Origin: Paragordius varius
Lineage: Eukaryota; Nematomorpha
DNA length: 64,000 bases
NCBI GenBank assembly: GCA_964247055.1
Contig: OZ176055.1
Span: 8,928,001 to 8,992,000, forward strand
Direction: 5' to 3'
Positions within the stretch are counted from its first letter, which is position 1; every line of letters starts with the position of its first letter. The notes under the pieces are model-generated. The model did no database searches. It saw only the letters and a program-made list of their open reading frames with translations, and had not been told where the DNA came from. Below are positions 13,685 to 26,390 of the stretch, in pieces. The position numbers and the translations under genes were made by a program.

Positions 13685-13976
13685 AATTGTTGTAAAATAT
13701 ATATTAAATTATTAAACAGAGTGCCTTTTTTTCTAATATATCGGATGTTCCCCCAATCATAGTCATATGCGATTTATTATAATATATATATTACACAGAA
13801 TATATATGATTATATATATATTAGTATTTTATTTAAAAATTTATACATATATTTTAATCACATTATATTTCTTTGTTTTAAACATATAATAGTATAGACG
13901 CTCTCGGTATTTAATAAGTATATAAAAACCACAATAAATTTTTACAAGAAGCAGTTATTTTCGTTTGAGTGATGAT
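13685..13976. other. Convergent STAT / PRDM14 3' spacer
   Basis: This holds the 3' UTRs of both convergent genes in under 300 bp. ATTAAA lies shortly after the STAT stop, and AATAAA-like stretches occur in both orientations. Nothing else is recognised. Confidence 0.5.
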
Positions 13977-16900
13977 TTATGCATGATTGCGTTTTACATG
14001 GCTATCATGAGCAGCGTGGGAAGCAAAAGCCCTTCCACAGAATTTGCACTATTCCATACACAGAGATATGAGATAACAATAAAGAGCGGAATTATGGGCT
14101 ATAGGGGAAAATATTCCCTTATTTTAATAAGGTAAAAGTACCCATAAAGCCAATAATATGGTTGTTTGCATAAAAAATTTAAATTATTTATCATCTACGG
14201 GTGTGGTTCCTTTTTCAATTCGATTTAAAATACGATCTCGCTCAATTAATGAACGTCTTTTTTAGACTTTTTTATATATTAAAATCGCAGTTTTAAGCCC
14301 GATAGCTAAATATTTCACATAAGATCCGGTTCAAGCAGCTCTATTTAAAGCGGTACAATTTTTTTAGGTTACTAATTTTGGAAATAATTAACAAACTAAC
14401 TATGTATAGCGGACATCTATAGTTCCAGTATTCCGATAAAAAATATCTTAATTTTCTCATTTTTTAATTCATATCGAGTCCTATATCGATCAATAAATAA
14501 AAATAAATTTTCCATATGAATCAACGTACAATCCAAAATAAAAAACCCCTTCGTATCTTTCATTGCAAAATGGCCGCGATAAAATTTAAGTTAAATCTAA
14601 AACTTATTTTGCATGAAAGAAGCTTACATTTTCATATAACATCCATCTACTATTAATTATTATCGAACCCTTATCAATGGTATAAAATTTTATATTTATT
14701 CATGTAATCTTTTTTTAGTTTTTTTGTTATGAAAGACAAATTTCATTTGCTCGTAGCATATTAAGGGTGACTTGTCACGCGAATCACGTTTAACGTCTAA
14801 TTTACTAATCAATAAAATATATGGGCTTTAATCACTTTATTTCGTTCAACAGTTTCAAATAAAATTTTAAAATATAAAAAAACGGAAATACATATTCAAT
14901 TAAAATAAATATTTTTATTATGACGTGATGAATGTATGCGTTTGTTTACTTTCGCTTAATTTTTAATAAATTACTTTTTTAAATGCCAACCCCAAAACTA
15001 AAACACCATTTCTGCCTATATAAATTATAAAAAAAAGATCACTAGTTTTCTTATTGCAAAATAGAAGTAATATAGTTTTATAACCAATCATAATGCTCTT
15101 TAATGTATATGCTATCTGTCCAAAATAAATGAAAAACTAGCAATGTATTTTTAATTATGCCATATATCTATTATGCCGAGAAATATATTTTATCTGATCG
15201 GATTACCTTGAATGGTTTTTCCCCACTGTGTTGTCTAACATGCGTCCGTAAAATGCTCGATGCCGTGAACGCTTTCGTGCAATGCAAACATTTATATGGT
15301 CTTTCACCACTGTGCACCCGGACATGTTTGTTGAGGGATGAAGATTGACTAAAACATTTTCCACAAAAAGCACATTTGTGTGGTCTGTGCTTATCATGTA
15401 CATGCAGTATGTGGATCCTTAATCTATCCCGTTTTTCGAACGATCTATTTTTTTTAATGTTTAAGAAAGTTATGTTTTATTTACCATTTTAACTTCAAAC
15501 AGTTAGTTATAACTGACAAACATTAGATATACGGATTAATGAGCTAAAAAAATTATTTTCAAAACTATTTTTACTAATCATTAAATTTATACCTGGCACA
15601 CATATTGCAAGGAAACTTTCGATTACCTTGATCCACACACTTGGTATATTTCAAATGTTTTTCCAGATAATAATGATAGGCAAATACTTTACCACAGTAA
15701 CGGCATTGGTATCCATCTTTACTGTTGTTGTTAACTAAAGAGAGTGTTATGAATTCAACAAAATTAAAAGTGATTTATAAAAAAAATATGATTTATTTAG
15801 GCCAAGGAAATCAAGTTAATTGGAATTTAAGATAGTAAAATGCAATAATTATATGGCTTTTCATTTTTATCTATTAGTGTTCACAATCCATTTTAATTTA
15901 TCCAAAGTTAAGAAAAAAAGAGAAAAATGAGTTTTTAAAAATAAAAAAACGGTATTATTCAAATGCAATACCTTGGATAGTTTTTATAGTGTCAATGCCT
16001 AAAATTTTATTTTTGTATGCCTTTAAAAAATAAAAAGCCTTTTTCATGTTGAACATGGCCCGATTTTTGAAAAAAATATATTTGGACAATATGGATTAAT
16101 TCAAAGATTTTGATAATTGAACAGTACCTAAATGGGACGGGTTAATGCATGTAACTAGGATCGCTTTCGATAATAACCAATTACATTTAACATGTGTTTT
16201 TAATTTATTTAATTTGCAAAACAAAAATATCTATTATATTGATTGATATAAATATAGAATGTTGCTCTAAGATAATTTGCCAGAAAAGGTTATCCCATTC
16301 AAATACAAAAGTTTTTATATTCATCATTTAATGTGCCGACTATTATTATCATGCCAAATTTCTAATTATCCTCTGTTAAGTAATTTACCATATAAAAATA
16401 ACTTAGCTTTGAAGCAACTTTTCCAGAAAATCCATGAGAATATATATATTGATTCATAATCATTTTAGTTATTTCTCATTTGATGGCAAAAATTTTAGTC
16501 AAGGGTTAAATCAGCCCCGAGTTAGGGCCGCACCATATGTTCAATATGCCACTATACAAAAATAGAGTGAATTGGAAGCATTTACAATGGAAACTAATGA
16601 GACCATGTAGTTTTAAAGGCAAATTAAGTTCACTCGAAAGCTTTTTATTAGCCGTTAGATACACATTGTTAAAAACTACTTTATAATTGATAATTGTGTG
16701 TGTGACACAATATTTTTTATATTGCAGAAAAAATTAATTATCCATTTAGTTGACAGTGTCGATTTAGTCTTAGCGATGCGTGACAGGGTTAGTAAAACTA
16801 CTTAAATATATACATATTTGTATATATATATATATATATATATATATTGATAATTGATTTTGGCCTATTAAATGAGCAAAAAATAATTATCTAAAATAAA

Positions 16901-18221
16901 AAAAAATTTTCAACCTGAAAAAATATTATTTTTCTAACGCATCAATATGGTCATTTTCAAAGTAGTCTACAGTTAAACTCCATTTATTTATTTTAGGGAA
17001 AACTATAGTAATAAAAACGATTTACTTGTTATTGAGATTGGCGTTTGTACGATTGCCAGAGGAATGCCTTCTGATATATCTTGAACAATTAAAATTTCAA
17101 CGTAGGGCATAAATTTGGTTACTACGGCATTATAGGAGGAATGTGGATATTCGGTTTGCATGGATTTCCGAAAAAAGTTGTATAGCATATACCAAAATTT
17201 TTCAATTGTATGATTTTTTGCACCATTTTCTCCATTGATATCTATGACAAATCCTAAATAATTTAAAATCTTAGTTCACCTTTTTTTAATTTTATTTTAT
17301 ATGTAATAAAGATTATTAGTAGTACATACAAAAAATATGTATTATCATCATCCTGTTTAAAAAACAATTCAACGAAAATAATTTGATGGTTTTTAAAAGA
17401 TAAAATTTTTTTAGCAATGGGTTTGGGTATGTATTATGTTCTTCGCTAACTAGCAAAATTAATGGTTAAATCGGTTTTTGGATAATAAAAATTTTTGTTT
17501 ATGGACTGTATACTTTATAAGCAAGAAAAAACTAAAAAAACCATAATCGATCAATTATATCAGTGGTACTCACCAAAAATATTTAACAGGCCCCACAAAA
17601 ATTATTTATTTTTTATCTGAAGGGTGCCATGTCCCTATAATATCGATAATAATTTTCACAGCAGTTTTTACATATTTGTAGGAATTTATTCTTAAAATAA
17701 ACAATTTTAATTCGAGGCCATAAAAAGCACTTTAGTAGGGTTGCGGTTTAAGTATTAAATTATATCCATTTCATTGTTTGTCTTTTAACAAATAAAAGAC
17801 CTACCTCTTTAACCAATAAATAATATGGTAGTGAATGCAAAACATGACCGATAACCTAATATTAAATTATTTTTTCCTAAAAATATTTAAGAAATTTTTA
17901 ATACTCATCAGTACTACGATAGTTACCATGGATAATAATTTATAAATATTTTAAAATTAAAAAACTTACATGTAATATTTATACCTTTACTACGAAACCG
18001 GGTGCCCTTTTTTATATATTTTCTTGCACAAATAGCCCATTTGAATTGCTTGTTGTCCGTGTACACAGTTTTTAAATATAAATCTAAATGATGGTAATAA
18101 TTTTAATACATAGACAAAAAAGAATTATGTAATTTTTAAAGACGTATATATATTAAATATGACTTGATAAAAGCGAATAATTTTCTTCGGAAATATCCAA
18201 AACCGAATTAGAGTTCGACAT
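13977..18221 (-). CDS. prdm14: PRDM14-like zinc-finger regulator
   Basis: PRDM14 is a nuclear, sequence-specific transcriptional regulator linked to pluripotency and germline in vertebrates. Exons read on the minus strand: 18221-18164, 18083-17985, 17253-17026, 15734-15593, 15444-15207, 14048-13977. The total is 837 nt, 278 aa, in frame throughout. Finger identity is firm: FEKRDRLRIHILHVH, FSQSSSLNKHVRVHSGE, FTASSILRTHVRQHSGEKPF and the terminal FASHAAHDSHV are near-copies of vertebrate PRDM14. There are five fingers; vertebrates have six. Upstream exons align with the PR/SET region (ARKYIKKGTRF, VIDINGENG) but lack about 30 residues of its middle and the usual aromatic end. Vertebrate PRDM14 has a long N-terminus that is absent here. 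The start codon and first intron (80 nt, weak donor GTCATA) are the least certain parts. It is convergent with STAT. Confidence 0.88.
16820..16848. repeat. (TA)n microsatellite
   Basis: About 14 TA units inside a PRDM14 intron. Confidence 0.9.
17561..17760. mobile_element. Small hAT-derived MITE in a PRDM14 intron
   Basis: It begins CAGTGGTACTCACC, the same end and adjoining block (AACAGGCCCCACAAAA) as the larger hAT at 21826. It closes with a degraded GCGGTTTAAGTATTAAA. At about 200 bp it has no room for a transposase, so it is a non-autonomous relative. Confidence 0.55.
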
Positions 18222-19439
18222 TGATAGTATAATTAGATTATATGATTGATTAAATTAATAATTTCAAAGAAATTAAATTATAAATCCTTTTTTTGCTAAT
18301 AAATTATTGGTTTGCTAAACTATTTTTTCCCCATTTATTTTTATTTTTGATTGCAATCATGACGACTTTTCTATTGCAGTTATTTTACGAGATAAAATAA
18401 AATCACATATAAGTTTCCTATTATTAATTTTCCCTAAGGGGTCGCCACACTTTAACATTTTTTTGTGCAACGCAGTTTATAATTTCCACATTCAATCTTA
18501 AACCTATCTGGAACTAACTAATAATAAATGTAATATTAATTCTGATAAAAAGTTATATATTATATATGATAGATATTATCTTTGCATCAATAATAATCAG
18601 ACAAATTTTATTATATATTGTCCTGCTCTCCAATACTCAGAAATTGGATTTATCAAAAAGATGTAGATATAAGCATCATTGTTATAGCAATTGACTGTTT
18701 TTTTATAAAAAAAATGGAGATCAAAAATTTGAAGTTATAAAAAATTTAAATATTTATGTCATGATTTGTAACAATAATTCCTGAGAGAATATCAATTTGT
18801 AACGCTTAAATAACCAAATGTAGTATTTTGATCATTATCATATTATTTGCATATAGAGAAGTCACACAGTGTTAGCTTTAAATTTCTCCTTGGAAATTTA
18901 TTTCTTGTTTTTATTATTGTTATAATTTTTTGTTTTTATAGATTTCATCTTAAAAATTATTTTTGGATAAAAAATGAGAAAAAGTTTATAACGTGTTAAA
19001 AAATGTTTTTTTTAAAACTTTTAATTCAATAAAAAACTGGGTTTTAGTGTAAAAGGTTTTTTTTGAAGAACTGAAATGTTGAGGGATATCGAGTCGCGGT
19101 TTTTTAGCAAAATATTTTCTTCGGACATTTTTCTATTATATCGATATAATGTTCTTTCCTATCATTTTTACATAAAAAATTATTAACTAAAACTATGGAC
19201 TTGGGTTGTATCACAATCACCCATATATAATATATATTTATCAAGAAAAAAGTTTTTTATTTTTTATTACAAATCTGACTAATAATGAGACTAAGTGTAT
19301 TAAACAAAAATTATTAAATTGAACTATCTCCACAAATTTTGATACATAGTAGTATCTATTTCAATGAATTAATTTTATTAACAATTATTTCTTTTGTGTT
19401 TATTTTATCCATTAAAAAAGATATTACCTACCGTGAACA

Positions 19440-19751
19440 TGAATTGAAAATTTTGGATAGAGTTTAATTTTATTTTACGGACAAAACGTAAAAATATAAA
19501 GACAAATATTTTTTACTAAAACACAACCCCATACTTTTAAAACCTTAATGTTTTCCATATAAGCTACTTATAGTTATAATTGTAAAATATAGAATTGATT
19601 GTGTTAGATTCTATATCTCTATTCACTTTGTCTTAAACAATGAGTTATATTTATATAAATCTACATTTAAAAAGTATGAATGTCTTTTAGAAAAAAAGGA
19701 TTTGTCTTTATATTTTTGCATTTTGTCCGTATAATTTCAATTTTTACTGTA
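19440..19751. mobile_element. MITE family M2 copy
   Basis: Inverted arms contain ACGGACAAAACGTAAAAATA on the left and its mirror (…TTTTTGCATTTTGTCCGT) on the right. It ends CAATTTTTACTG followed by TA. TA flanks and CAGT-type ends suggest a Tc1/mariner-driven MITE. The left boundary is approximate. Confidence 0.65.
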
Positions 19752-20718
19752 AGATTTTAGAAAATATTCGTTCTCTTTAACAATATTAACAAAAAATATA
19801 AAGGTTTCTAGGGATCTTTCTAAAATTTTATTTTTTTTACTTATATAGTATGAAATATAAAGCATTACAATAAGTGTCAATAAATAGGCATAAGTTTCTG
19901 AAATTTGATTGACATAATACTCTAGCTTTTTTGTATAAAGGAGGCTTACGATTCGCTGAAATTCCTTTCAATTAATTTACTAAATAATATATTTTTGATT
20001 AAGTTTAAATATGTTAAAATCCATTAAAAAATCGAAAAGTCCCGATTTTCTATCATGCCTCTTTTTGAAAAATACATAAAAATAAATAATTTTCTAATTT
20101 TTATATCTGCACAGAAAATTCCATCGATATAACCCTTTAGTGATTAATGAAGCATGTCTAATGAGAATTGTTGTGGGAATATATTTTGACTTAATGTGTT
20201 TGGGACAAGTTATATGTAATATTAATATATATTTATGCTTATAAAATATATTTACTAAAAATCTATGTTCCATAGTTTGAAGTGGAGAAAAAATTTCAAA
20301 AAATGAAATATTTATTGTATAGTTAGTAAGTTGGCTGAGGCATCGCTTTGACATAATCAAATTTTTATAGTAAAGTGTATTTTTTTATCGGTGTACTCAT
20401 TAAGGAATCGCGAAAAACCTTACTTTATACAAAGGGAGTGAACGTTTTTCTGACACTTCGTTTCAAAGTCTCAAATTTATAAGGATGGAGTGTAGTTTAC
20501 CATGCGTCCTAAAAACTGCTCTCAAAAATTACTTGTGTATTTTGGGAAACCCCTATTTTCACAAGGAGTGGTTGGAACATAGAGGTTACTCTTAAAATAA
20601 CTCAACCACCGGAGTATTGATAATTTGAAAAATATTTATTACTTTAATGGGATTACATTCCTGGTTAATGGGCATCAAACGCTAATTTTTACATCTTTTC
20701 ATAAATATATAGATATAC

Positions 20719-20963
20719 AGTAAAAATTGAAATTATACGCAAACGTTAAATTATAAAGATAAAATATTTTTTTCAGAAGACAACCATACTTTTTTGAACC
20801 TTAATTCAACATATTAAAAATATATAATAACAATCGTAAATTGTATACTTTGGCGTTTAAAACATTGTATATTTAAAAAATCAAGTATGGTTGTATTTTA
20901 GAAAATAATAGTTTTCTTTATATTTTTACTTTTTGTACGTATAATTTCAAATTTTACTCTAAG
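20719..20963. mobile_element. MITE family M2 copy
   Basis: It starts CAGTAAAAATTGAAATTATA after a TA and ends AATTTTACTC before a TA. The arms carry the shared 'GACAACCATACTTTTT' block and its mirror. It is about 245 bp with no ORF. Confidence 0.7.
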
Positions 20964-21825
20964 TGTAGTGACCAAATAGGGCAGCATTTCGAAAACTCTG
21001 CCATATTCTCTAAATATCTGGGATTCCACGCATTCTCGACCAACACATATAGGAGTTGTTTATTCCACTGACAAATAAAGGTTTTTGCATAAAACTTGTT
21101 TTCACGGGTTAGAACTAAACATGAGAGCAAATTATAAATAGTATATTCATAATGATCGAAATGTGATTATATGTTTAAGGTCACTAATTTTGAATGGGCT
21201 TACACCGGAAAATTATAAACACACATTTTGTATAAAAAGCGCATTTTAAGGGCATTCAATAAAAAAACGCTTTGGTGTAATCTTTAACTTTGTGAGGCAA
21301 ATACCTAGGACCATTAATTATTTTATATGCCATCATACTGTTTTTGAACCTAAAAATTGGTTTCAAAATAGGGTTACTTTGCAAAATGTGATTACACAGG
21401 ATGAAGAGCTATACTCATAGGCTAATTCATTTATAAAATGGTGCAATCGCTTGTGGGTATTCATAACACTTGTCGACAAATTTGGACATTTTGAGCATCA
21501 CCACTCAAAATTTTTAATTATGACTAATTTCAGTGTTCTAAAACTGAATTTATAAAAAATTTTTGTTCCCCCAACCAGATTTTTGAGATATTATAGGTTT
21601 TTCAATTTTTCAAAAACAAGAAAAAATCGAGAGAAAATTACTTTATAACAAAATGTTATTATATTAAATTGATGTCATTTAGCGTTTTAAACTCTATCTT
21701 TTGAATATAAATATGTCATTTAAATATCAGAGTGAAATAACACGGATATAAACGCCAAAATTCAGTCTTTTTTAAGTTAATTTTATATTAAAAAAATACT
21801 AAAAGATATATCCTATGGTTTAAAC

Positions 21826-24208
21826 CAGTGGTACTCACCAAAAAAATTTGACGGGCCAAAAAAAATATATTTTTTTTTCGAGGGCCATGAACCTTATAAA
21901 GGCAAATATTCCATAGCTATTAGACACATATGCACATATAAATACTCTAAATAACTACGATTAATTTTCTGCGGATCGCATGTAAATCCAGCTATAACTC
22001 GTTTTGCACCATTTAGTTTTTAAAATTAAAATATTTAGATAACAACATTGCTATTATATTAACTAATAATTTTAACAAATTTGGTATCGCCTCATGACAG
22101 GCGAATCTTAATACGTCGTTCATATGATCATCGGTTAATCGATTTCTTTATGAATTCTTGGCATACTTTATTTTTGAATATGCCGTCTTACGCGTGTAAG
22201 TTGAGCAAAAAACAACTAGGATAACTTGAGCTCATTTTTTTATATTTTCTTATTCATTTGGCACATCTTGCCAAAACCCTACATATCTTTCTTCTCTACC
22301 ATTCTCCTTGAATATAGCCTCCAAATTGAAAAAAACCAAAATTCTCAATTTGCTTAATATTGGATATATCCATATGCCATGGATTTTCAACAAGTTAAGC
22401 AATTTTTAATATTTCCAATTTAAAATCTGAGTTTCATCTTAGATCAAAATGTTAAATGATTCTCTATTATTAAATACTCTCCGCGGTAAATTCCATATTT
22501 TTTACATGAATCGTTTTAAGTTTTGGAAAATATAGGAGTGTTTTATTTATGAAATCTTGTTTTCTCTAATTAGAAAATTTGGTCATTATTTTGCTCCCTT
22601 GGATTTGTTAAAACTAAGTTTATAATTAACATCGCAAAGGTGGGCTAATACAAGCCACTATTTGGCACAAGCTTCGTCAACTTTCTGTATCTTTCATAAA
22701 TAATAGAATTTCATGTCTTAAAACAAAAAATCTATTTAATACTTTGCTAAGGCTTAGCCATCTCACAGCGGTGTACAAAAGAATATCATCAAACTCACTG
22801 TGGATATCTTTTAAAAGGTTTTTGAATTTACGGCGGTTGAATTATCTGCTACGAATGTGGTTAGCTATATCCTAAACCGTTTAATTACTGAATTAAGTGA
22901 TTCATTTTTTACACGCGAAATCAAGTTTTGCTGATGAATAAAGCAGTAAAAGGATAAAATATTTTGCAAATTATATTTGTTTTTCAAAAGAGGAATAAAT
23001 CATTTGTTATTCCAATCATAAGAGGGACAGCCACCTGTGCAGATTGAAACCAAATTTTTTATAGCCATTCCATTATATCGAAAAAAGTGCTAATTATTTT
23101 GAAAAAAAAAACATTTCCTTTCGTGGTATTTATTGGTAAATATTTTAGATATTCCTCGTTGAATATGTATTGCAAAATCTCACGAAGAGCGCTCATTGAG
23201 GTGTTGTCCTAAAATCAGTGCTAGAATCAATAGCAATCATAAAATATTTGTAGTTTTTCAGAGCCAATAATGTATTGTTAAAAATACATTTAGACATATC
23301 TTCAATGCATCCAGCACATGTTGAATTAGAAAGTTGAAGTTTTTGAATTGTCTCATGAATTGATCCTTATTATGGAATTTATCAAATAAAAAAGTGCCAC
23401 CATTTATTAGACATTCTTTAAATAGTTAAGAATCAGTAAACGATTTCATATATTTTCCTAAAATATAGCAAATTTTGTACCAAGCTAATGTTACAGCTCT
23501 TTCCTAGGAGAAAATTATGGACATAATAGATATTTTTTTCTGGTATAATCCTTAATCTTTTTATATTTTTCATTGTTCGCATTCTGTTAATTTATGAGAA
23601 ATTTGGATTGTAATTCTTTTAATATTGTATTTTTTTATAATTATGTTGTCCTTACATATAAGGCAGGTAACAACAATTAAAATACAAAAAATTTTTTTCC
23701 CCCATTATTTTATAAAGGAGTGATTTTCATCGGATGATTTACGTTTTTTAGCATTAGATGTCAGGGAATATAATTTGAATTATGCTATAAAAAACAGGTC
23801 ATTTAATAATGTCGATTTAAAAAATAATGGGAATAAGTTATATAAAATGATGTAGGATAGCAATGAAAAGTTTGTATATGCAAGTTTGTGTGAAAGTCTT
23901 GCTTAAATACAAAAAGGAATGCAATAAACATTTCAAAATAGAAAAGAAAATAGAAAACAAAAACAAGTGTGCCAAAATTTTGAAATCTGTGGGGAAATTT
24001 TTTAATATTTCATATTCGGTAAAAAATGTAAATTACCAAAATTATATGTAAAGAAAATAAATTAATATTAAAATAAGCGAAAATTTGTTTATGTGTATTT
24101 TAGAAATTTATCAAAAAAAAATAATTGGGTATCAATATGGTCATAGGGCCATTTTATAGCACTCTTAGGGCCGCATGCGGCCCGCGGGCCGCGGTTTGAG
24201 TATCACTG
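21826..24208 (-). mobile_element. Decayed hAT DNA transposon
   Basis: The element is bounded by CAGTGGTACTC and GAGTATCACTG inverted ends. Its 8-bp flanks GTTTAAAC and GTTTAAAT fit a hAT target-site duplication with one mismatch. Subterminal GGCC-rich sequence (GGGCCGCATGCGGCCCGCGG) lies near 24170. On the minus strand, scattered pieces between about 23220 and 22650 read as a hAT transposase of the ZBED5/FAM200-like kind: ALREILQYIFNEEYLKYLPI, then a C-T-G-G-C-P stretch, then FIHQQNLISRVKNESLNSVI. These are interrupted by many stops and frameshifts, so it cannot encode a working transposase. Transposition presumably ended long ago. Confidence 0.75.
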
Positions 24209-24337
24209 GTTTAAATAGGCTATATTTATTTTGTTAGTTTTCGTTATTTCGAGTACTTATTAGGGGTTTTCTCTTTGGTTGATTCTTACAAAAATCCACT
24301 ATTCATACCTAGTGGATATTATTTATTTTTAAAATGA

Positions 24338-24667
24338 TTGGTTGCCCTGTGTGAATTTCAGATGGATGTTGGAGAGCTACTTTTAGTAGAATATACTGTT
24401 ATGGGATTGGACCATTTGTATTTACCTAATCTCATTCGATTTAATGGTAATCTAACTTTATTCTGTGAATTGGTTAACTTGGCATGTCCATTGCCTGGCT
24501 TTGCTTGCAAATCTCTCCTATGGGCTCTACGATTACTTATTGTGACCTTCGCCATATTTGGCATAATTAAGGATAGCTTGCGGGATAAGTTGCAGAGCTT
24601 GTGCAACCTGTCCGGATCTATCACACCATACATAAGCCCTTTTAGATTTTTAATACTTGGCTCTTAG
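24338..24667. other. Unrecognised open region next to a fold-back arm
   Basis: This is open on both strands for about 90-109 codons. The minus-strand reading is basic (NRRAHRRDLQAKPGNGHAKL) and looks more protein-like than the hydrophobic plus-strand reading. It sits between the hAT element and a sequence shared with the fold-back MITE at 11191, so it may be internal sequence of that element's longer relative. No family is recognised. Confidence 0.25.
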
Positions 24668-24689
24668 CTTGTTGAGTATCTTATTTTAT

Positions 24690-24800
24690 TTAATGTTAAT
24701 ACCATAGAGCTCTTGTTTTTCCATTCTTTACCAAATATTTATACCCATTTAACGAAATAAAGTAAATTTTTGATAAAATAAAATATACACGACTGTATGT
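24690..24800. repeat. Single arm of the fold-back MITE family
   Basis: It contains GAGCTCTTGTTTTTCCATTC, the ACCAAATATTTATACCCATT block and a GACTGT end, as in the right arm at about 11329-11413. The partner arm was not found nearby. Confidence 0.6.
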
Positions 24801-25625
24801 GTTAAAAGTCTAAATGTATTTAAATAAACCTAGGGATTTAGACCCCTTCGGAATTTGGATTGGTTATTTTAACATTGAACAATTTTTTTAAATAAGCTAT
24901 GCTTCAAGTAACGTACAAAAGTGATAATAGCTTAAAATTTGTAGGAGTGTATTTGATCATGCTTTAAATGCCATTGTTTATTTATGTTACATAGCAGGAA
25001 GAGCGTTTTTTATTAGTCATTTAGTGTGAAGCTTGTTTGGAAAAGGATCAAAAATATAGTTGTGCCCGTATATGTTTGGACCATTTATCTTAACGATCTT
25101 CATTTTTAACGGCGAGCACTACGGAGCTTGGATATTTATAAATATTGCTTCAAAGCTCTCGAAAAAAATAATAAAACGTTTTAACAATATTTTATAATAT
25201 ATTGAATTTTAAAAGTAATCTTGAGTTATTAGTCGCTCGCTAATTTAAGGTCACCTTATTAAAAATACCAAAAATGCTGTTGATTATGCGTAAATTAAAT
25301 TTTTTTAACTAAATTACAAAAATTACACTTAGCCATGAAAACGTGTAAATATTTTAAATGCCGTGTGTAAAATTTTGCTGATTACATAGTGCACAAAATC
25401 AAGGAGTATATAATTTATTTTTATAAAAGAATATATTATGCATAAATGCCTCAAAGTTCACGTCATTGTTGTTGGAAAGTGATTTAAACATTATACTACT
25501 TTTGAGTTGAGTCTTTATCAAAATAAGTAGCAATCTTAGAGCACATTATGTTAAATACAGTATGCTCATTTATATTCGTGAATTCTCAATATTTTTGACA
25601 AATTGTCAACACGGTAGTGTATGGG
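24800..25625 (+). repeat. Duplicated segment A (inverted partner at 51846-52690)
   Basis: Shared blocks run colinearly in the reverse complement of 51846-52690. Examples are AAAAGTCTAAATG near 24805, CGAGCACTACGGAGCTTG near 25115, and AAATACAGTATGCTCATTTA near 25552. Divergence is moderate, with indels. It is non-coding. Confidence 0.7.
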
Positions 25626-26390
25626 TAAAAACCAAATGTTGAAATTAAACATTTATTTCCTATTTTATGTTTATTCAATTGCAAATAAATTTTGTATAAC
25701 ACATGCTATTGTATTATCCATCGGTAATGTCAATAAGTGGGCATATTGTAGATATGGTGAAAATCATATGTTTCTTTCCATAAAAGTACATATTGAAATT
25801 CAGAAAATGGCATTTGCGCATATTTTTTTGGTTGGTGCTAAATGCTTCATTCTAAAAAATATCATTAAAATTTTATCAACTACAATAGCAAATAATATCA
25901 AATATTTTTAAGATGTGGCCTCAGAAAGTCGTTTTTTGGTTCCTATAAAATTATCCAATTTTCTTATAATAAACGTAAAATGCCGGGATCGTTAAAAATT
26001 TAATGTATATAGTATAAACTAAAAATATTTTTTAAACAATGCATATTTGTAAAAATTTAATTTTAGAAATTTTTTTCGAAATATATTACTATTTTAAGGC
26101 ATGATAGCCACAAAGATAATATAGGAAAACTTGAAAATTTTTATCGTTTGATTTTTGCATTAAAATTTTGGTGTTGTAAAAAAACATAATTTAAATTTAT
26201 ATAAATTTTCAGGTGAACGCATAATTTAATCAAAATTCTGCGGTAATGTTCATTATCATCGTAGTATATAGAAAATTTATTTTAATCGGTTTTATACCGA
26301 TCAAGCCATAAATAGTATCTGGTAGCTTCAAAAAAATTTTTCAAAAAATCAAAATTTTATAAAAGTATGCCTTAATAAATATTTTAGTTG
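25626..26390. other. AT-rich DNA, nothing recognised
   Basis: A 96-codon open stretch on the plus strand (25621-25911) has no recognised domain and typical intergenic composition. I see no other feature. Confidence 0.4.

Larger units (their letters stand above)
18222..21825. other. Intergenic DNA upstream of PRDM14
   Basis: AT-rich, with two M2 MITEs (about 19440-19751 and 20719-20963). A higher-GC patch at 20965-21080 is open on the minus strand for about 40 codons (…LVENAWNPRYLENMAEFSK…), but I recognise no family and see no convincing exon partner. An 88-codon open stretch (20094-20360, minus) looks like chance. Confidence 0.4.

Noticed and set aside
20094-20360. 88-codon minus-strand ORF as a gene
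   Set aside because: Background composition, no domain and no splice context.
20965-21080. Possible extra upstream exon of PRDM14 or a STAT fragment
   Set aside because: The peptide does not align with either family, and no phase-consistent junction was found.
24338-24667. 109-codon plus-strand ORF as a membrane protein gene
   Set aside because: No family resemblance, and the antisense frame is equally open. It sits amid repeat sequence.
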